A stretch of DNA of 64,000 bases from Rodentibacter pneumotropicus DSM 21403 (GCF_000379905.1 NZ_KB904041.1:21687-85686); one strand, 5' to 3'; shown: positions 35,611 to 45,081, counted from the stretch's first letter. The notes: generated by a model from the sequence alone, not told the origin. Made by a program: numbers and translations.

Positions 35611-37098
35611 TTATTCTTCGCTGAACCAACAAATATTACGTGCAGCCATGATCAACTCTGCGGCTTGTTCATCGGTTAATTCTTCAATATCCGCCAAATC
35701 ATCAACACCTTGTTCGGCAAGTTCTTCAAGGGTAGTAATTTGTTTTTCGGCAAATTTAACTGCAATATGGCGATTCATACCATCCAAGTTTAATAAACGT
35801 TCTTCAATATTTGCCTTTTTCAATGTTTCTTCTTCTGCTACGGCGACTGCTGTAATCGCATTTTTGGCACGAGTTTGAAGCTCTTCAATAAGATCTTCAT
35901 CTTCCAAACCATCGATTGCCGTTAATTCGCTTACCGGCACATAAGCAATTTCCTCTAAACTTGTAAAACCCTCTTCCACAAGGATTTGGGCAAATTCTTC
36001 ATCAAGTTCCAATGTATTCATAAATAAATTCAATGCTTTATTATCTTCTGCTTGATGTTTTTCATTAAGTTCTTCCGTTGTCATCACATTCAGTGACCAA
36101 CCGGTCAATTGGGTGGCTAAACGCACATTTTGACCATTACGTCCGATTGCTTGTGCAAGATTTGCTGCATCAACGGCAATATCCATCGAATGGTTATCTT
36201 CATCAACGATGATAGAATTTACATCTGCTGGTGCCATAGCATTAATGACAAATTGTGCCGGATTATCATCCCAAAGTACGATATCGACACGCTCCCCGCC
36301 CAATTCATTGGTAATCGCTTGAACACGTGCCCCCCGCATACCTACACATGCACCAACAGGATCAATGCGTTTATCATTGGATTTCACCGCAATTTTTGCA
36401 CGGGAACCCGGATCACGAGCCGCACCACGAATTTCAATCATCTCTTCACCAATTTCCGGTACTTCAATGCGAAATAATTCAACGAGCATTTCCGGTTTCG
36501 CACGTGTAACGAATAATTGTGCGGTTTTGCTTTCAGGAACAATTTTATAAAGTACCCCACGTACTCGGTCTCCCGGTCGGAAGTTTTCACGTGGTAGCAT
36601 ATCTTCTCGAGCAATAACCGCTTCGGCTTTATTGCCTAAATCTAAGATAATATTCTCGCGATTTACTTTTTTTACCGTACCGGTAACGATTTTACCTTCT
36701 TCGGAACGAAATTGTTCTATGACCTTTGCACGCTCCGCTTCACGAATCTTCGTACTAATAACTTGGCGTGCGGTTTGCATTGCAATACGGTCAAAAGCAA
36801 TAGATTCAATTTGATCTTCCACATAATCGCCAAGTTGGATATTAGGATCATCAAATTGAGCCGCCTCTAAAGTAATTTCTTTTGTCGGCACTTTGACTTC
36901 ATCGACCACCAACCAACGGCGGAAAGTATCAAACTCCCCATTTTTTGGATTAATTGAAACACGAATATCGGTTTCGTATTCGTATTTTTTCTTGGTTGAA
37001 AGTGCAATTGCACTTTCTAAGGCTTCAAAAATTTTTTCACGTGGTAATAATTTTTCATTAGACACCGCTTCTGCTGCTAATAAAATTTCTTTACTCAT
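35611..37098 (-). CDS. nusA: Transcription termination/antitermination factor NusA
   Basis: An RNA-polymerase-binding protein for pausing, termination and antitermination. The 495 residues carry the N-terminal polymerase-binding domain, an S1 domain ([18 protein letters not shown]), KH domains ([14 protein letters not shown] and [12 protein letters not shown]) and two C-terminal acidic repeats of the proteobacterial type. It lies between rimP and infB with short gaps. Confidence 0.97.
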   Translation of the reverse strand: MSKEILLAAEAVSNEKLLPREKIFEALESAIALSTKKKYEYETDIRVSINPKNGEFDTFRRWLVVDEVKVPTKEITLEAAQFDDPNIQLGDYVEDQIESIAFDRIAMQTARQVISTKIREAERAKVIEQFRSEEGKIVTGTVKKVNRENIILDLGNKAEAVIAREDMLPRENFRPGDRVRGVLYKIVPESKTAQLFVTRAKPEMLVELFRIEVPEIGEEMIEIRGAARDPGSRAKIAVKSNDKRIDPVGACVGMRGARVQAITNELGGERVDIVLWDDNPAQFVINAMAPADVNSIIVDEDNHSMDIAVDAANLAQAIGRNGQNVRLATQLTGWSLNVMTTEELNEKHQAEDNKALNLFMNTLELDEEFAQILVEEGFTSLEEIAYVPVSELTAIDGLEDEDLIEELQTRAKNAITAVAVAEEETLKKANIEERLLNLDGMNRHIAVKFAEKQITTLEELAEQGVDDLADIEELTDEQAAELIMAARNICWFSEE

Positions 37099-37115
37099 TT
37101 TTCCTTTTTCTCCTT

Positions 37116-37571
37116 TTAGAATTTTGCAATAACATTTGCTTTTTGAATATTACCAAAAACAAAGGTTTGTTCCTGATCATCAACTTTTAACGTGAGCATA
37201 TCATTTTCAATACGCTCTAATTTTCCTTGCCATTTACGACGTTCCATCATTGGGATACGTAAATGAATGAGAATTTCTTCACCAAGATAGCGTTTGTATT
37301 GCGCCAATGTGAATAATGGACGATCCAAACCGGGAGATGACACCTCAAGATTATATTTGTCGGCAATCGGATCTTCTACATCCAAAATTGCACTGACTTG
37401 GCGACTTATATCCGCACAATCATCTATAGTGACACCGCCCTCTTTATCAATGAATACACGCACAGTCATAAAACGACCGGAACGTTGACACTCAATACCC
37501 CAAAGCTCGCAACCTAAATCTTCTATCGAACCTTGCAATATTTCTTGTAAATTCTGTTCTAAGGTAGCCAA
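37116..37571 (-). CDS. rimP: Ribosome maturation factor RimP
   Basis: Needed for 30S assembly. At 151 residues it is of normal length, with the family patterns [39 protein letters not shown] and [12 protein letters not shown]. It is first of the rimP-nusA-infB transcript. Because two terminators separate it from the tRNA gene upstream, it must have its own promoter in 37572-37650; the minus strand there offers TATATA as a -10 with a poor -35. Confidence 0.95.
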   Translation of the reverse strand: MATLEQNLQEILQGSIEDLGCELWGIECQRSGRFMTVRVFIDKEGGVTIDDCADISRQVSAILDVEDPIADKYNLEVSSPGLDRPLFTLAQYKRYLGEEILIHLRIPMMERRKWQGKLERIENDMLTLKVDDQEQTFVFGNIQKANVIAKF

Positions 37572-37648
37572 TATCTACTCCTCTATTTAATTATTGCCTT
37601 CATTCTTATGTATATAGCAGAACGCCGTCTATATTGAATTTTAGGCGT

Positions 37649-37681
37649 AAAAAAAGGGTTAGGTTCATTGAACCTAAGCCC
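37649..37681 (-). terminator. Second terminator downstream of tRNA-fMet
   Basis: On the minus strand GGGCTTAGGTTC pairs with GAACCTAACCC around two loop bases and is followed by seven T. It stands between the tRNA terminator and rimP. Confidence 0.85.
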
Positions 37682-37701
37682 AGTTTTTAAAATTTCTCGT
37701 A

Positions 37702-37726
37702 CAAAAAAACCCCAAATTTGGGGTTC
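37702..37726 (-). terminator. First terminator downstream of tRNA-fMet
   Basis: AACCCCAAATTTGGGGTT is a palindromic stem followed on the minus strand by seven T. It lies about 20 bases after the CCA end of the tRNA gene. Confidence 0.88.
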
Positions 37727-37743
37727 TTTTACTGAACTTGTAT

Positions 37744-37820
37744 TGGTTGCGGGGGCCGGATTTGAACCGACGGCCTTCGGGTTATGAGCCCGACGAGCTA
37801 CCAAGCTGCTCCACCCCGCG
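37744..37820 (-). tRNA. Initiator tRNA-fMet (CAT anticodon)
   Basis: A 77-base tRNA gene with encoded CCA end. It has the initiator marks: an unpaired C1-A72 at the end of the acceptor stem (CGCGGGG against CCCCGCA), three G-C pairs at the base of the anticodon stem (GGGCTCATAACCC) and anticodon CAT at 37784-37786. It lies upstream of rimP-nusA-infB as metY does in E. coli, but two tandem terminators separate them here. Confidence 0.98.
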
Positions 37821-37837
37821 TCCGAAAGATGTGGCGT

Positions 37838-37865
37838 ATTATAGTGGGCTATATCGAAAGATCAA
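37838..37865 (-). promoter_or_regulatory. Promoter of the tRNA-fMet gene
   Basis: On the minus strand TTGATC, a 16-base spacer and a perfect TATAAT lie 18 bases before the mature tRNA 5' end. This is the strongest-looking sigma-70 promoter in the region. Confidence 0.75.
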
Positions 37866-37918
37866 GCATTTTCTTAAAAATCTAAAAAAACACTACAATT
37901 TTTGACCGCTCTTAAAGG

Positions 37919-38053
37919 TTAGAAACCAAATCCGGTACCTAATCCCACCCCGACACCAACACCGTTACTACCGCCACCAACACCAATGCCTCCTCCAACA
38001 GAACAAGCACTAAGCAAAACGGATAGTATTAAAATTAAGAAAGCTTTTTTCAT
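37919..38053 (-). CDS. Small glycine-rich lipoprotein, 44 residues
   Basis: It begins MKKAFLILILSVLLSACS, a textbook lipoprotein signal with lipobox LSAC (Cys17). The mature part is almost only Gly, Val and Ser (for example GGGIGVGGGSNGVGVGVG) and ends in FGF. Its ATG shares one base with the stop codon of the upstream kinase-like gene (TAATG), so translation is coupled. I do not recognise a family. A 27-residue lipidated peptide would sit at a membrane. The coding call rests on the signal peptide and the coupling. Confidence 0.75.
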   Translation of the reverse strand: MKKAFLILILSVLLSACSVGGGIGVGGGSNGVGVGVGLGTGFGF

Positions 38054-38808
38054 TATTTTTCCTTACTATACAATAAGTTGAATAAACGATAAATCGAAAT
38101 GAGATCTTTCTTTGCAACCGGTTTAAAAGGCAGTAATAAGTAGTATACCCATCTAAACTTTGATAAATAATTTTGCATTATTTCCCAGTTTCGGGAATCA
38201 CAATGTGTTTGATAATAAAGCGCTATTTCTTTTATTAGTTCATCAGAAATTGTGTTTTTATGGCATAAACTATCGAAGAAAAATAACATATCACGCACAA
38301 TTAACCAATCTTTATTTTGGCTCTTTGAACGAGATTCAAAATCTAAAAAAATAACTTTACTATTATTCCATATAATATCGCGTATTGCCGGACGGCCATG
38401 TACCAATCCTTTTTTGTGTAATCCGATTAAAGCTTGGCTTGCATCAGAGAGAATTGAAAATTTTTGTTCCTCAGAACAGCTTGGATCGTCCGTCCATTGA
38501 GAAATGCTCATTCCAACATCTTCTAAGACAAAAAAATCTTTTCCATGATAAACAACTTTAGGAACTGGCACACCTTGTTTAGATAAATACAAAAGAGTCA
38601 TTAATTCATTTTTAAAAGATTTTTTGGGATAAGGTTTTAATAATAACCAAACTCCTGATAATCTTTCCGGTTGTTTCAACCAATATTCTTTACCTTGATA
38701 GCTAAATTTATATACTCGTTTACCTTTCTGCTCTTCTAAAATACGCTTAACATGAGCCTGAAATTCGGCATTGACGCAAGATTTCGTCACAATATTACTC
38801 CAGATCAT
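38053..38808 (-). CDS. Putative lipopolysaccharide-kinase-like protein
   Basis: A 251-residue protein kinase-like fold of the Kdo/WaaP (RIO-like) group. Seen are a Lys in YWLKQPE as possible ATP-binding residue, the catalytic loop-like GLVHGRPAIRDIIWN, where Arg replaces the Asp usually in HGD, and FLDFES, equivalent to the DFG/DxD metal site. It ends in a hydrophobic, basic segment that may touch the membrane. The variant catalytic loop leaves activity uncertain. It is coupled to the small lipoprotein downstream. Confidence 0.65.
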   Translation of the reverse strand: MIWSNIVTKSCVNAEFQAHVKRILEEQKGKRVYKFSYQGKEYWLKQPERLSGVWLLLKPYPKKSFKNELMTLLYLSKQGVPVPKVVYHGKDFFVLEDVGMSISQWTDDPSCSEEQKFSILSDASQALIGLHKKGLVHGRPAIRDIIWNNSKVIFLDFESRSKSQNKDWLIVRDMLFFFDSLCHKNTISDELIKEIALYYQTHCDSRNWEIMQNYLSKFRWVYYLLLPFKPVAKKDLISIYRLFNLLYSKEK

Positions 38809-38891
38809 TTATACTACATAATAGTTTTACTATATAAAAACCGTACGTATTCTACGGAATTATTTCAATCTTTCAACTTAATAGGTATTTT

Positions 38892-39455
38892 ATGAAAAAA
38901 CTCAAAATTTCCCTCTTTACTCTGTTACTTGGTTTTTCCACCTGTCTCCCAGCACAGTCTTCACCTTTTAGTCTTACTGAAAAACAAATTAATCAATATT
39001 TACAGGAAAAGGGGACGATTAAAGATAAATTTAACTTCCCCGGTTTGTTTTCTTTAGATTATCAGTTAAAAGATCTCACCACTAAAATTGGACGAGGAAC
39101 AGAAAAACGCGTTGAAATAAATGGAACTGCTGAGGGATTGTTCAGACTGGGAAATAAACAATTCCCGGCTAAGTTAAATCTCACTTTTGATACCGTTCCT
39201 TATTATAACCCGGAAAAAGGTGAGATCTATCTACGTAACTTACGCATTTTACAATGGTCCGGTGAGCCTAAAGAATATATGGAGCAATTACAAACTGCGA
39301 TGCCATTTTTAAGTGAAAGTATTGCGATGTTACTTTCTTCAATGCCAATTTATACTCTTGATGAAACAAATATCCGAGATGTTTTAATCAAAAAATTTGC
39401 TAAAGGGATTAAAATTGAGCCGGGTGTTTTGGAGCTTGAGGCTAATGTTCTATAA
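38892..39455 (+). CDS. DUF1439 (YceB-like) exported protein
   Basis: A 187-residue envelope protein resembling E. coli YceB. Matching features are FSLTEKQINQYL, the FPGLFSLDYQLKDLTTKIGR block and the end AKGIKIEPGVLEL. It has an N-terminal signal sequence, but the cysteine in GFSTC is a poor lipobox, so cleavage after AQS by signal peptidase I is as likely as lipidation. The function of the family is unknown; lipid binding is suspected from its fold. Confidence 0.8.
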   Translation: MKKLKISLFTLLLGFSTCLPAQSSPFSLTEKQINQYLQEKGTIKDKFNFPGLFSLDYQLKDLTTKIGRGTEKRVEINGTAEGLFRLGNKQFPAKLNLTFDTVPYYNPEKGEIYLRNLRILQWSGEPKEYMEQLQTAMPFLSESIAMLLSSMPIYTLDETNIRDVLIKKFAKGIKIEPGVLELEANVL

Positions 39456-39461
39456 AACTTT

Positions 39462-40298
39462 TCAGAACAAATCCCATTGTTGATGAGGAATCTCATCAAC
39501 TTGGGTTTTCATTTCAAACCCCAAAGGTCGTAACATATCCTTGAGCATCGCAATATTATAAAACGAATGGCTTTGTGTTGTATTTTGGAAATAAATAAAC
39601 AATCTTTCAAACCTATCTTTTTGTTGAAAAATCAAATTTGCGATTTCGACAAGTTCATTTTCAGAGTAACGATAATTGTGTCGCGCCTGAGCAGAACTTT
39701 CACGCCACCAGTTCCCGTTGCGACCATGTAAGCGCAAATAGCCTGTATTTTGATTAATTTTTAGTTGAAACATCGGCAACCCGATATTAGTCGGATAATC
39801 GACATTCCCCCAAATTAAATTGGGTTGTTGGCAAAATGTCTCAAACACCGTTTCACAATGCCAGCTAGGATGACGGAATTCGATCGCCATCGGATAATCC
39901 GTAAACCATTGAGTCAATTCCGCTAAATAGCGGCGATTATTGAGATTACGTTCAAACCGATGAGGAAATTGCAAAAATAATGCAGCAAGTAGTTGTTTTT
40001 CAACTAACGGTTGTAACACATTGAGAAACGCTTTAGCGTTTTCTTTTGTCGCAACCCGAGTATGGCTAAAATCTTGATGCAATTTAATTGAGAATTGCAA
40101 TTCTCCGTTCGATTTTTCCAACATTCCTTGCACGGCTTTCAGCCCAATAGGCGCATGAAAACTACTATTGATTTCTACGGTGTCATAATGGCGGCAATAA
40201 TGAGCCAAAAAATCCTCTTTTGCTGTCCCTAAAGGATAAACAGTGCCGAGCAAATCGCTATCGGCGTAACCGCCTGTACCAATGTAAATATGAGGCAT
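39462..40298 (-). CDS. DUF72 (YecE-like) protein
   Basis: A 278-residue TIM-barrel-like protein of the DUF72 family. Seen are the N-terminal IYIGTGGYAD, the block YDTVEINSSFHAPIG, FSIKLHQDFSHTR, AIEFRHPSWH and the C-terminal IYFQNTTQSHSFYNI. No function is established for the family. It is convergent with the DUF1439 gene, their stops six bases apart. Confidence 0.88.
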   Translation of the reverse strand: MPHIYIGTGGYADSDLLGTVYPLGTAKEDFLAHYCRHYDTVEINSSFHAPIGLKAVQGMLEKSNGELQFSIKLHQDFSHTRVATKENAKAFLNVLQPLVEKQLLAALFLQFPHRFERNLNNRRYLAELTQWFTDYPMAIEFRHPSWHCETVFETFCQQPNLIWGNVDYPTNIGLPMFQLKINQNTGYLRLHGRNGNWWRESSAQARHNYRYSENELVEIANLIFQQKDRFERLFIYFQNTTQSHSFYNIAMLKDMLRPLGFEMKTQVDEIPHQQWDLF

Positions 40299-40399
40299 TT
40301 AATATTTTTGATAAAAATTGAGATGTGTATTGTAAGAGAGAAAATAAACTTTTAAAACAGTGGTGAACGGTATTGAACCGAATCACCTCAAATATATTT

Positions 40400-41770
40400 C
40401 TACAGCAAGCCGATAATGGCTCTAAATCCAATGATTTTTCCGGAATCCGTCACATTTTCTAACCGCACTTTATAATGATGAAGTTCTGCAATACGAAATA
40501 CAATAGATAAACCTAAACCACTCCCCTTTTCATTTTGTCCTTCATTTTGTCCTGCCGGACGATAAAATCGTTGCCCTAATCGGACTAACTCGCTTTCACT
40601 AACCCCACCGCCGTTATCTTCTACAATAATGTTGTTTTTAGATAAAACAATTTTTACCGAAGCCCCTGATTTTACATATTTAATCGCATTATCAATAAGA
40701 TTTCTCAACATTAGTGAAGCCAAAATAGGTTGCCCGCTCTTTTCGAAGGGAATAGAGTTTTCTTCAAATGACAACTCAATATGTCGTTTTTGTGCATGAA
40801 TATAAAGCTCACTAATTAAAGAAGGGATAATTTCTTGCCATTTTATCGGCTGTAATTCATCAAGCTCTCTCAAATTATCTAATCGGGATAAGATTAAAAG
40901 TTGCTCAATTAACTGACTGGCATGATCAATCCCCTGCGTTAAATTGTTTAAGGCTTGCTCCCGCACGGTTTTATCATCACCGGCAAGCTGGACCACTTCA
41001 GTTTGAATACGCAATGCGGCTAATGGACTACGTAATTCATGGGCTGCATCGGAAGTAAAACGACGTTCTCTTTTTAACATTGCAGAAGTGCGGTCAAAAA
41101 ATTGATTCAAATTTATCACCAACGGCAGAATTTCTGTGGGAACATTTGAGATATCAAGAAGTGATACATCCCCCGGTTTTCTTCGTAACACTTCACGACT
41201 TAATTGATTAATCGGTTTTAATGCTTGGTAAATCAAATAAAAAACCACTGCTAATAAAATAGGTAAACTTCCAAACCAAATGGCAGTTTGACCAAATACC
41301 ATTTTATTCACCAACTCTTCCCGATATTCTATTTCTTGACCAACAGCGATTCGCAATTCCCCTTGCGCTACCGGCAACCAATAAATTCGCCATTTATCAT
41401 CATCGTTTTTGATATAGGCTGAACTAAACCCTTCCTTATCACTAAAGATAAAATGATCACCGTTATCGCCGTCGCTTAATAACCGCTCTCCTGTTTTGGA
41501 AAATATCGCAAAAGCAAGAGCATCGTCGTCGTATTTCCGTTTTAGCGGTTTAAATCCACCACGATTAAAATGGGTATTATCAAGTAAAATATTCTGTAAA
41601 TCTGAGGTAGCGAGACGTTCGGCAAACAGTACTTGTTGTGCATCAAACACTTCATAGGCTTCTTTTTTGGCGACTATCCAAGCGACAAAGGTTGAAATAA
41701 GCCACACTAACAGTGCAATCAAAAATAATCCGCTCATTAAGCGAAATTTTAAACTCTTATTTTTCATCAT
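40400..41770 (-). CDS. qseC: Sensor histidine kinase QseC
   Basis: A 456-residue membrane kinase. It has TM1 (about 10-32), a periplasmic domain of about 130 residues, TM2 (about 157-180), a HAMP-like linker, HisKA with the phosphorylated His in [14 protein letters not shown], and HATPase ([22 protein letters not shown]). QseC of E. coli and Aggregatibacter responds to catecholamines and iron. The start overlaps the qseB end by 14 bases. The assignment rests on overall pattern and on the linked ygiW and qseB. Confidence 0.82.
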   Translation of the reverse strand: MMKNKSLKFRLMSGLFLIALLVWLISTFVAWIVAKKEAYEVFDAQQVLFAERLATSDLQNILLDNTHFNRGGFKPLKRKYDDDALAFAIFSKTGERLLSDGDNGDHFIFSDKEGFSSAYIKNDDDKWRIYWLPVAQGELRIAVGQEIEYREELVNKMVFGQTAIWFGSLPILLAVVFYLIYQALKPINQLSREVLRRKPGDVSLLDISNVPTEILPLVINLNQFFDRTSAMLKRERRFTSDAAHELRSPLAALRIQTEVVQLAGDDKTVREQALNNLTQGIDHASQLIEQLLILSRLDNLRELDELQPIKWQEIIPSLISELYIHAQKRHIELSFEENSIPFEKSGQPILASLMLRNLIDNAIKYVKSGASVKIVLSKNNIIVEDNGGGVSESELVRLGQRFYRPAGQNEGQNEKGSGLGLSIVFRIAELHHYKVRLENVTDSGKIIGFRAIIGLL

Positions 41771-42425
41771 TTTGCCCTAATGCATAGCCCACGCCGTGAA
41801 CGGTACGAATAAATTGTTTTCCCAATTTTTGGCGTAAATTATAAATATGAACATCTAAGGCAGCGCTACTAATTTCCTCCTCCCACGTCGATAATTTTTC
41901 TTCAATGGTTAAACGGGAAAGGACACGATCTTTATTCAACATAAAAAGTTCCAATAACTTATATTCTCGTGTCGTGAGAGAAAGCGGCTTATCATTTAGC
42001 CGCACACTTCGTTGATTAGGATCAAGCGTGACATTTAGATGGGTGAGAACAGGCGTGGTGTGCCCATAACTGCGGCGAATTAACGCCTGTAAACGCGCGA
42101 CAACCTCAACTAATGCAAAGGGCTTACAAAGATAATCATCCGCCCCTTTTTGCAGCCCTTTTATACGTTCATCCAAGGTGTCTCGAGCCGTCAAAATAAG
42201 AACAGGAATAGACTGATTGTTTGCTCGCCATTGTTGCAAAATATCCAGCCCGTCCATTTTCGGTAAGGTAAGATCTAATACGACGGCATCGTAGGGCGCA
42301 GAATCAAGTGCATTTAACCCTGTTTTACCGTCCGTAAACCAATCCACCACAAATCCGGATTTTGATAGTCCGATTTGTAAACCGTTACCGATTAATGCAT
42401 TATCTTCAATTAATAAAATTCGCAT
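41757..42425 (-). CDS. qseB: Response regulator QseB (OmpR family)
   Basis: A 222-residue regulator from [15 protein letters not shown] at 42425. The receiver has Asp51 ([13 protein letters not shown]) and Lys in YLCKPF, and the winged helix ends in [13 protein letters not shown]. The frame stays open upstream through a dispersed repeat, which could add [12 protein letters not shown] to the N-terminus; no good ribosome binding site exists for either start because the repeat abuts the ATG. A QseB/PmrA-type box occurs before ygiW, suggesting autoregulation. Confidence 0.85.
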   Translation of the reverse strand: MRILLIEDNALIGNGLQIGLSKSGFVVDWFTDGKTGLNALDSAPYDAVVLDLTLPKMDGLDILQQWRANNQSIPVLILTARDTLDERIKGLQKGADDYLCKPFALVEVVARLQALIRRSYGHTTPVLTHLNVTLDPNQRSVRLNDKPLSLTTREYKLLELFMLNKDRVLSRLTIEEKLSTWEEEISSAALDVHIYNLRQKLGKQFIRTVHGVGYALGQNDEK

Positions 42426-42426
42426 A

Positions 42427-42524
42427 AAATTATTCACAAACTCGTTCACTCGTTTGTTCATCTCTAACGAGATTGTTGGCAAAGCCAACGTTCAAAAAAA
42501 CATTGTTTTTTGTGACCGCTCTTT
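42427..42524 (+). repeat. Dispersed intergenic repeat, family 1, copy 2
   Basis: Nearly identical to copy 1 at 21961, with GTTGGC/GCCAAC and CAAAAAA.../...TTTTTTG hairpins, but the terminal uptake signal is altered by one base (GACCGCTCTTT). It fills the gap between ygiW and qseB and touches the qseB start codon. It is inverted relative to copy 3. Confidence 0.88.
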
Positions 42525-42556
42525 CAAAACCAAATGGTGGCAAAACCCCACCATTT

Positions 42557-42853
42557 TCAATGATTAATTAACTTTCTCAATACTATATCAACATCTGCTT
42601 TTTCAAAAGCTTCGTTATCCAGTTTACCGCTGATACGGATTTTATTTTGTGGTCCCACATTCAAACCATTCCATATACGATCTTTGATTTGTGCAGAACC
42701 GTCATCAGTGAAAAGATAATCATCATTGCCAATTCCTATAATGCCTGTTTTACTCAAATAACTTGCACTGTTCCCCAGTTTAAACCTATCAGTACTTCCA
42801 TTAAAACCAGCAAATGTAGTTGAAGCCGCAATCGCGAGATGTGTGGATAACAC
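42557..42853 (-). CDS. ygiW: YgiW-like BOF-fold protein, possibly decaying
   Basis: A bacterial OB-fold (BOF, DUF388) protein of 98 codons. GIGNDDYLFTDDG, DRIWNGLNVGPQNKIRISGKLD and ADVDIVLRKL match the family. The start is a GTG without ribosome binding site. In frame upstream lies NKLVLSTHLA, which would complete a signal peptide, but no ATG precedes it before a stop. The strand after SKTG and the QIKDRIW stretch look a few residues short. It is probably the first gene of ygiW-qseBC, perhaps no longer expressed as an exported protein. Confidence 0.6.
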   Translation of the reverse strand: MLSTHLAIAASTTFAGFNGSTDRFKLGNSASYLSKTGIIGIGNDDYLFTDDGSAQIKDRIWNGLNVGPQNKIRISGKLDNEAFEKADVDIVLRKLINH

Positions 42854-42885
42854 TAATTTGTTGAAATGTATTAAACAATATAAAT

Positions 42886-42902
42886 CTTAAGAAAAACTTA
42901 AG
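42886..42902 (-). promoter_or_regulatory. QseB/PmrA-type box upstream of ygiW
   Basis: CTTAAG-N5-CTTAAG is an exact direct repeat with the 11-base period of PmrA/QseB sites. A further CTTAAA occurs at 42917. It lies 33 bases before the ygiW reading frame. QseB of Aggregatibacter is known to act on a CTTAA direct repeat at ygiW-qseBC. Confidence 0.7.
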
Positions 42903-42928
42903 AAGATGATATTTTTCTTAAAATTTAT

Positions 42929-42958
42929 AAAAAAGGCTAGTATATACCTAGCCTTTTG
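42929..42958 (-). terminator. Rho-independent terminator downstream of thrS
   Basis: AAAAGGCTAG pairs with CTAGCCTTTT over ten bases around a six-base loop. The minus strand continues TTTTTTAT. It is 123 bases past the thrS stop, after repeat copy 3. It may also work on the + strand. Confidence 0.82.
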
Positions 42959-42972
42959 TTATTTATTGCCGT

Positions 42973-43070
42973 AAAGTGCGGTCACAAAAAACAATGTTTT
43001 TTGAACCTTGGCTTTGCCAACAATCTCGTTAGAGATGAACAAACGAGTGAACGAGTTTGTGAATAATTTT
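42973..43070 (-). repeat. Dispersed intergenic repeat, family 1, copy 3 (inverted)
   Basis: The reverse complement of copies 1 and 2: uptake signal AAAGTGCGGTC, hairpin CAAAAAACAATGTTTTTTG, GGCTTTGCC and ACGAGTGAACGAGTTTGTG. One loop base pair differs (GAACC-TTGGC). It starts 10 bases after the thrS stop. Confidence 0.88.
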
Positions 43071-43080
43071 GAACGCGTTT

Positions 43081-45012
43081 TTACTCTTCATTTAGTAATT
43101 TTAATTGACGGTTTCTCACTTGTTTTTTCAAGATTTCCGCAAATTCCTCTACGCTGAACGAGCCAAGATCGACACCTTTACGGGTACGTACCGCGACTTT
43201 ACCTTCTGCAATTTCTTTATCACCACAAACCAACATATATGGCACACGGCGTAACGTATGTTCACGGATTTTAAAGCCTACTTTTTCATTTCGTAAATCC
43301 GTTTTCACACGTAAACCTACATCAGATAACCGTTTTGCCACCTGTTGTACATAGTCTGCTTGGCTATCGGTAATATTCATCACTACTGCTTGTGTTGGGG
43401 CTAACCATGCAGGGAAAAAGCCCGCGTATTCTTCAGTAATGATACCGATGAAACGTTCAATTGAACCTAAAATCGCACGGTGGATCATCACTGGGGTCTT
43501 GCGTCCGTTATCTTCGGCAACATAAGTTGCCTCTAAGCGAGCCGGCAAGGCAAAGTCTAATTGCACCGTACCGCATTGCCATTCACGACCTAAACTATCA
43601 CGCAATGCAAACTCAATTTTTGGTCCGTAAAACGCCCCTTCACCTTCTTGAACTTCATACTCAAGATTATTGTGTGCCAGCGCTGCAGCTAAGCCTGCTT
43701 CCGCACGATCCCACATATCATCTGAACCAATACGGTTTTCAGGACGGGTTGAAAGTTTCACATAAATATCGGTGAAACCGAAAGTGCTGTAAATATCGTA
43801 AACCATTTTAATACAGCTGGTTACTTCACTTTCGATTTGATCTTCCGTACAGAAAATATGGGCGTCATCTTGAGTAAAACCACGTACACGCATTAAACCA
43901 TGCAAAGAACCTGACGGCTCATTACGGTGGCAAGATCCGAATTCCGCCATACGAATAGGTAAATCACGGTAAGATTTTAATCCTTGATTGAAAATTTGCA
44001 CGTGCCCCGGACAGTTCATTGGTTTAATAGCATATTCACGGTTTTCCGATTGTGTGGTGAACATTAAATCGGCATAATTTTGCCAATGCCCTGTTTTTTC
44101 CCACAACACGCGATCCATCATAAACGGACCTTTTACTTCTTGATAATTGTATTCTTTTAATTTAGTACGCACAAAAGTTTCAAGCTCACGGAAAATCGTC
44201 CAACCGTCATTGTGCCAAAATACCATTCCCGGCGCTTCTTCTTGCATATGGTACAAATCTAAGGCTTTGCCGATTTTACGGTGATCGCGTTTTGCAGCTT
44301 CTTCCAAGCGTTGTAAATATTCCGCTAATTGTTTTTTATCCGCCCAAGCCGTGCCGTAGATACGTTGTAACATTTTATTTTTGCTGTTACCACGCCAGTA
44401 AGCTCCCGCCACTTTTTGTAATTTGAAATGATGACAGAAACGCATATTTGGCACATGTGGTCCACGACACATATCAATATATTCTTCGTGATGATATAAC
44501 GCCGGTGTTGCCGTACGTTCAATGTTTTCATCTAAAATTGCCATTTTATACGGCTCACCACGCTGCTCAAAGGTATCGAGTGCCTCTTTCCAACTTACGC
44601 GTTTTTTCACCACATCATAATTGGTTTTCGCTAATTCAAGCATACGCTTTTCAATCGCTTCTAAATCTTCTTGGGTTAAAGAGCAATCTAAATCCACGTC
44701 ATAATAAAAGCCATTTTCAATGGTTGGACCGATAGCCATTTTCACATCAGGGAATAATTGTTTGATGGCATGACCTAATAAGTGGGCACAAGAATGGCGG
44801 ATAATTTCTAAACCATCTTCATCTTTTGCAGTAATGATTTCCAGTGTGGCATCTTGCTCGATAATATCACAGGCATCACGGCGTTCACCGTTTACACGAC
44901 CTGCAATGGTTGCTTTGGCAAGACCTGCACCAATATCTTGAGCCACTTCAAGCACAGAAACAGGGCGATCAAATTGACGTTGGGAACCGTCAGGTAAAGT
45001 AATAATTGGCAT
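43081..45012 (-). CDS. thrS: Threonyl-tRNA synthetase
   Basis: The class II synthetase for threonine, 643 residues. It has an N-terminal TGS domain (1-60), the editing domain with [16 protein letters not shown], the catalytic core with [40 protein letters not shown] and GSIERFIG, and a C-terminal anticodon-binding domain. The leader contains an anticodon-like hairpin, as in E. coli autoregulation. Confidence 0.97.
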   Translation of the reverse strand: MPIITLPDGSQRQFDRPVSVLEVAQDIGAGLAKATIAGRVNGERRDACDIIEQDATLEIITAKDEDGLEIIRHSCAHLLGHAIKQLFPDVKMAIGPTIENGFYYDVDLDCSLTQEDLEAIEKRMLELAKTNYDVVKKRVSWKEALDTFEQRGEPYKMAILDENIERTATPALYHHEEYIDMCRGPHVPNMRFCHHFKLQKVAGAYWRGNSKNKMLQRIYGTAWADKKQLAEYLQRLEEAAKRDHRKIGKALDLYHMQEEAPGMVFWHNDGWTIFRELETFVRTKLKEYNYQEVKGPFMMDRVLWEKTGHWQNYADLMFTTQSENREYAIKPMNCPGHVQIFNQGLKSYRDLPIRMAEFGSCHRNEPSGSLHGLMRVRGFTQDDAHIFCTEDQIESEVTSCIKMVYDIYSTFGFTDIYVKLSTRPENRIGSDDMWDRAEAGLAAALAHNNLEYEVQEGEGAFYGPKIEFALRDSLGREWQCGTVQLDFALPARLEATYVAEDNGRKTPVMIHRAILGSIERFIGIITEEYAGFFPAWLAPTQAVVMNITDSQADYVQQVAKRLSDVGLRVKTDLRNEKVGFKIREHTLRRVPYMLVCGDKEIAEGKVAVRTRKGVDLGSFSVEEFAEILKKQVRNRQLKLLNEE

Positions 45013-45031
45013 AATTTTTCCTTATACAGTG

Positions 45032-45052
45032 GTCACCCATACGAAAGGCGAC
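45032..45052 (-). promoter_or_regulatory. Anticodon-mimic hairpin in the thrS leader
   Basis: On the minus strand GTCGCC and GGTGAC form a stem closing the loop TTTCGTATG, which contains CGT, a tRNA-Thr anticodon. It lies 20 bases before the start codon. From memory, E. coli thrS has a similar leader (CTTTCGT...GGGT.ACCACTG), where ThrS binds its own mRNA and blocks the ribosome. Confidence 0.6.
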
Positions 45053-45081
45053 ATGTTCGTTTAAAAATTCAATAAAAATTA

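Noticed and set aside
37583-37804. A 73-codon minus-strand frame
   Set aside because: It runs through the tRNA-fMet gene and both terminators.
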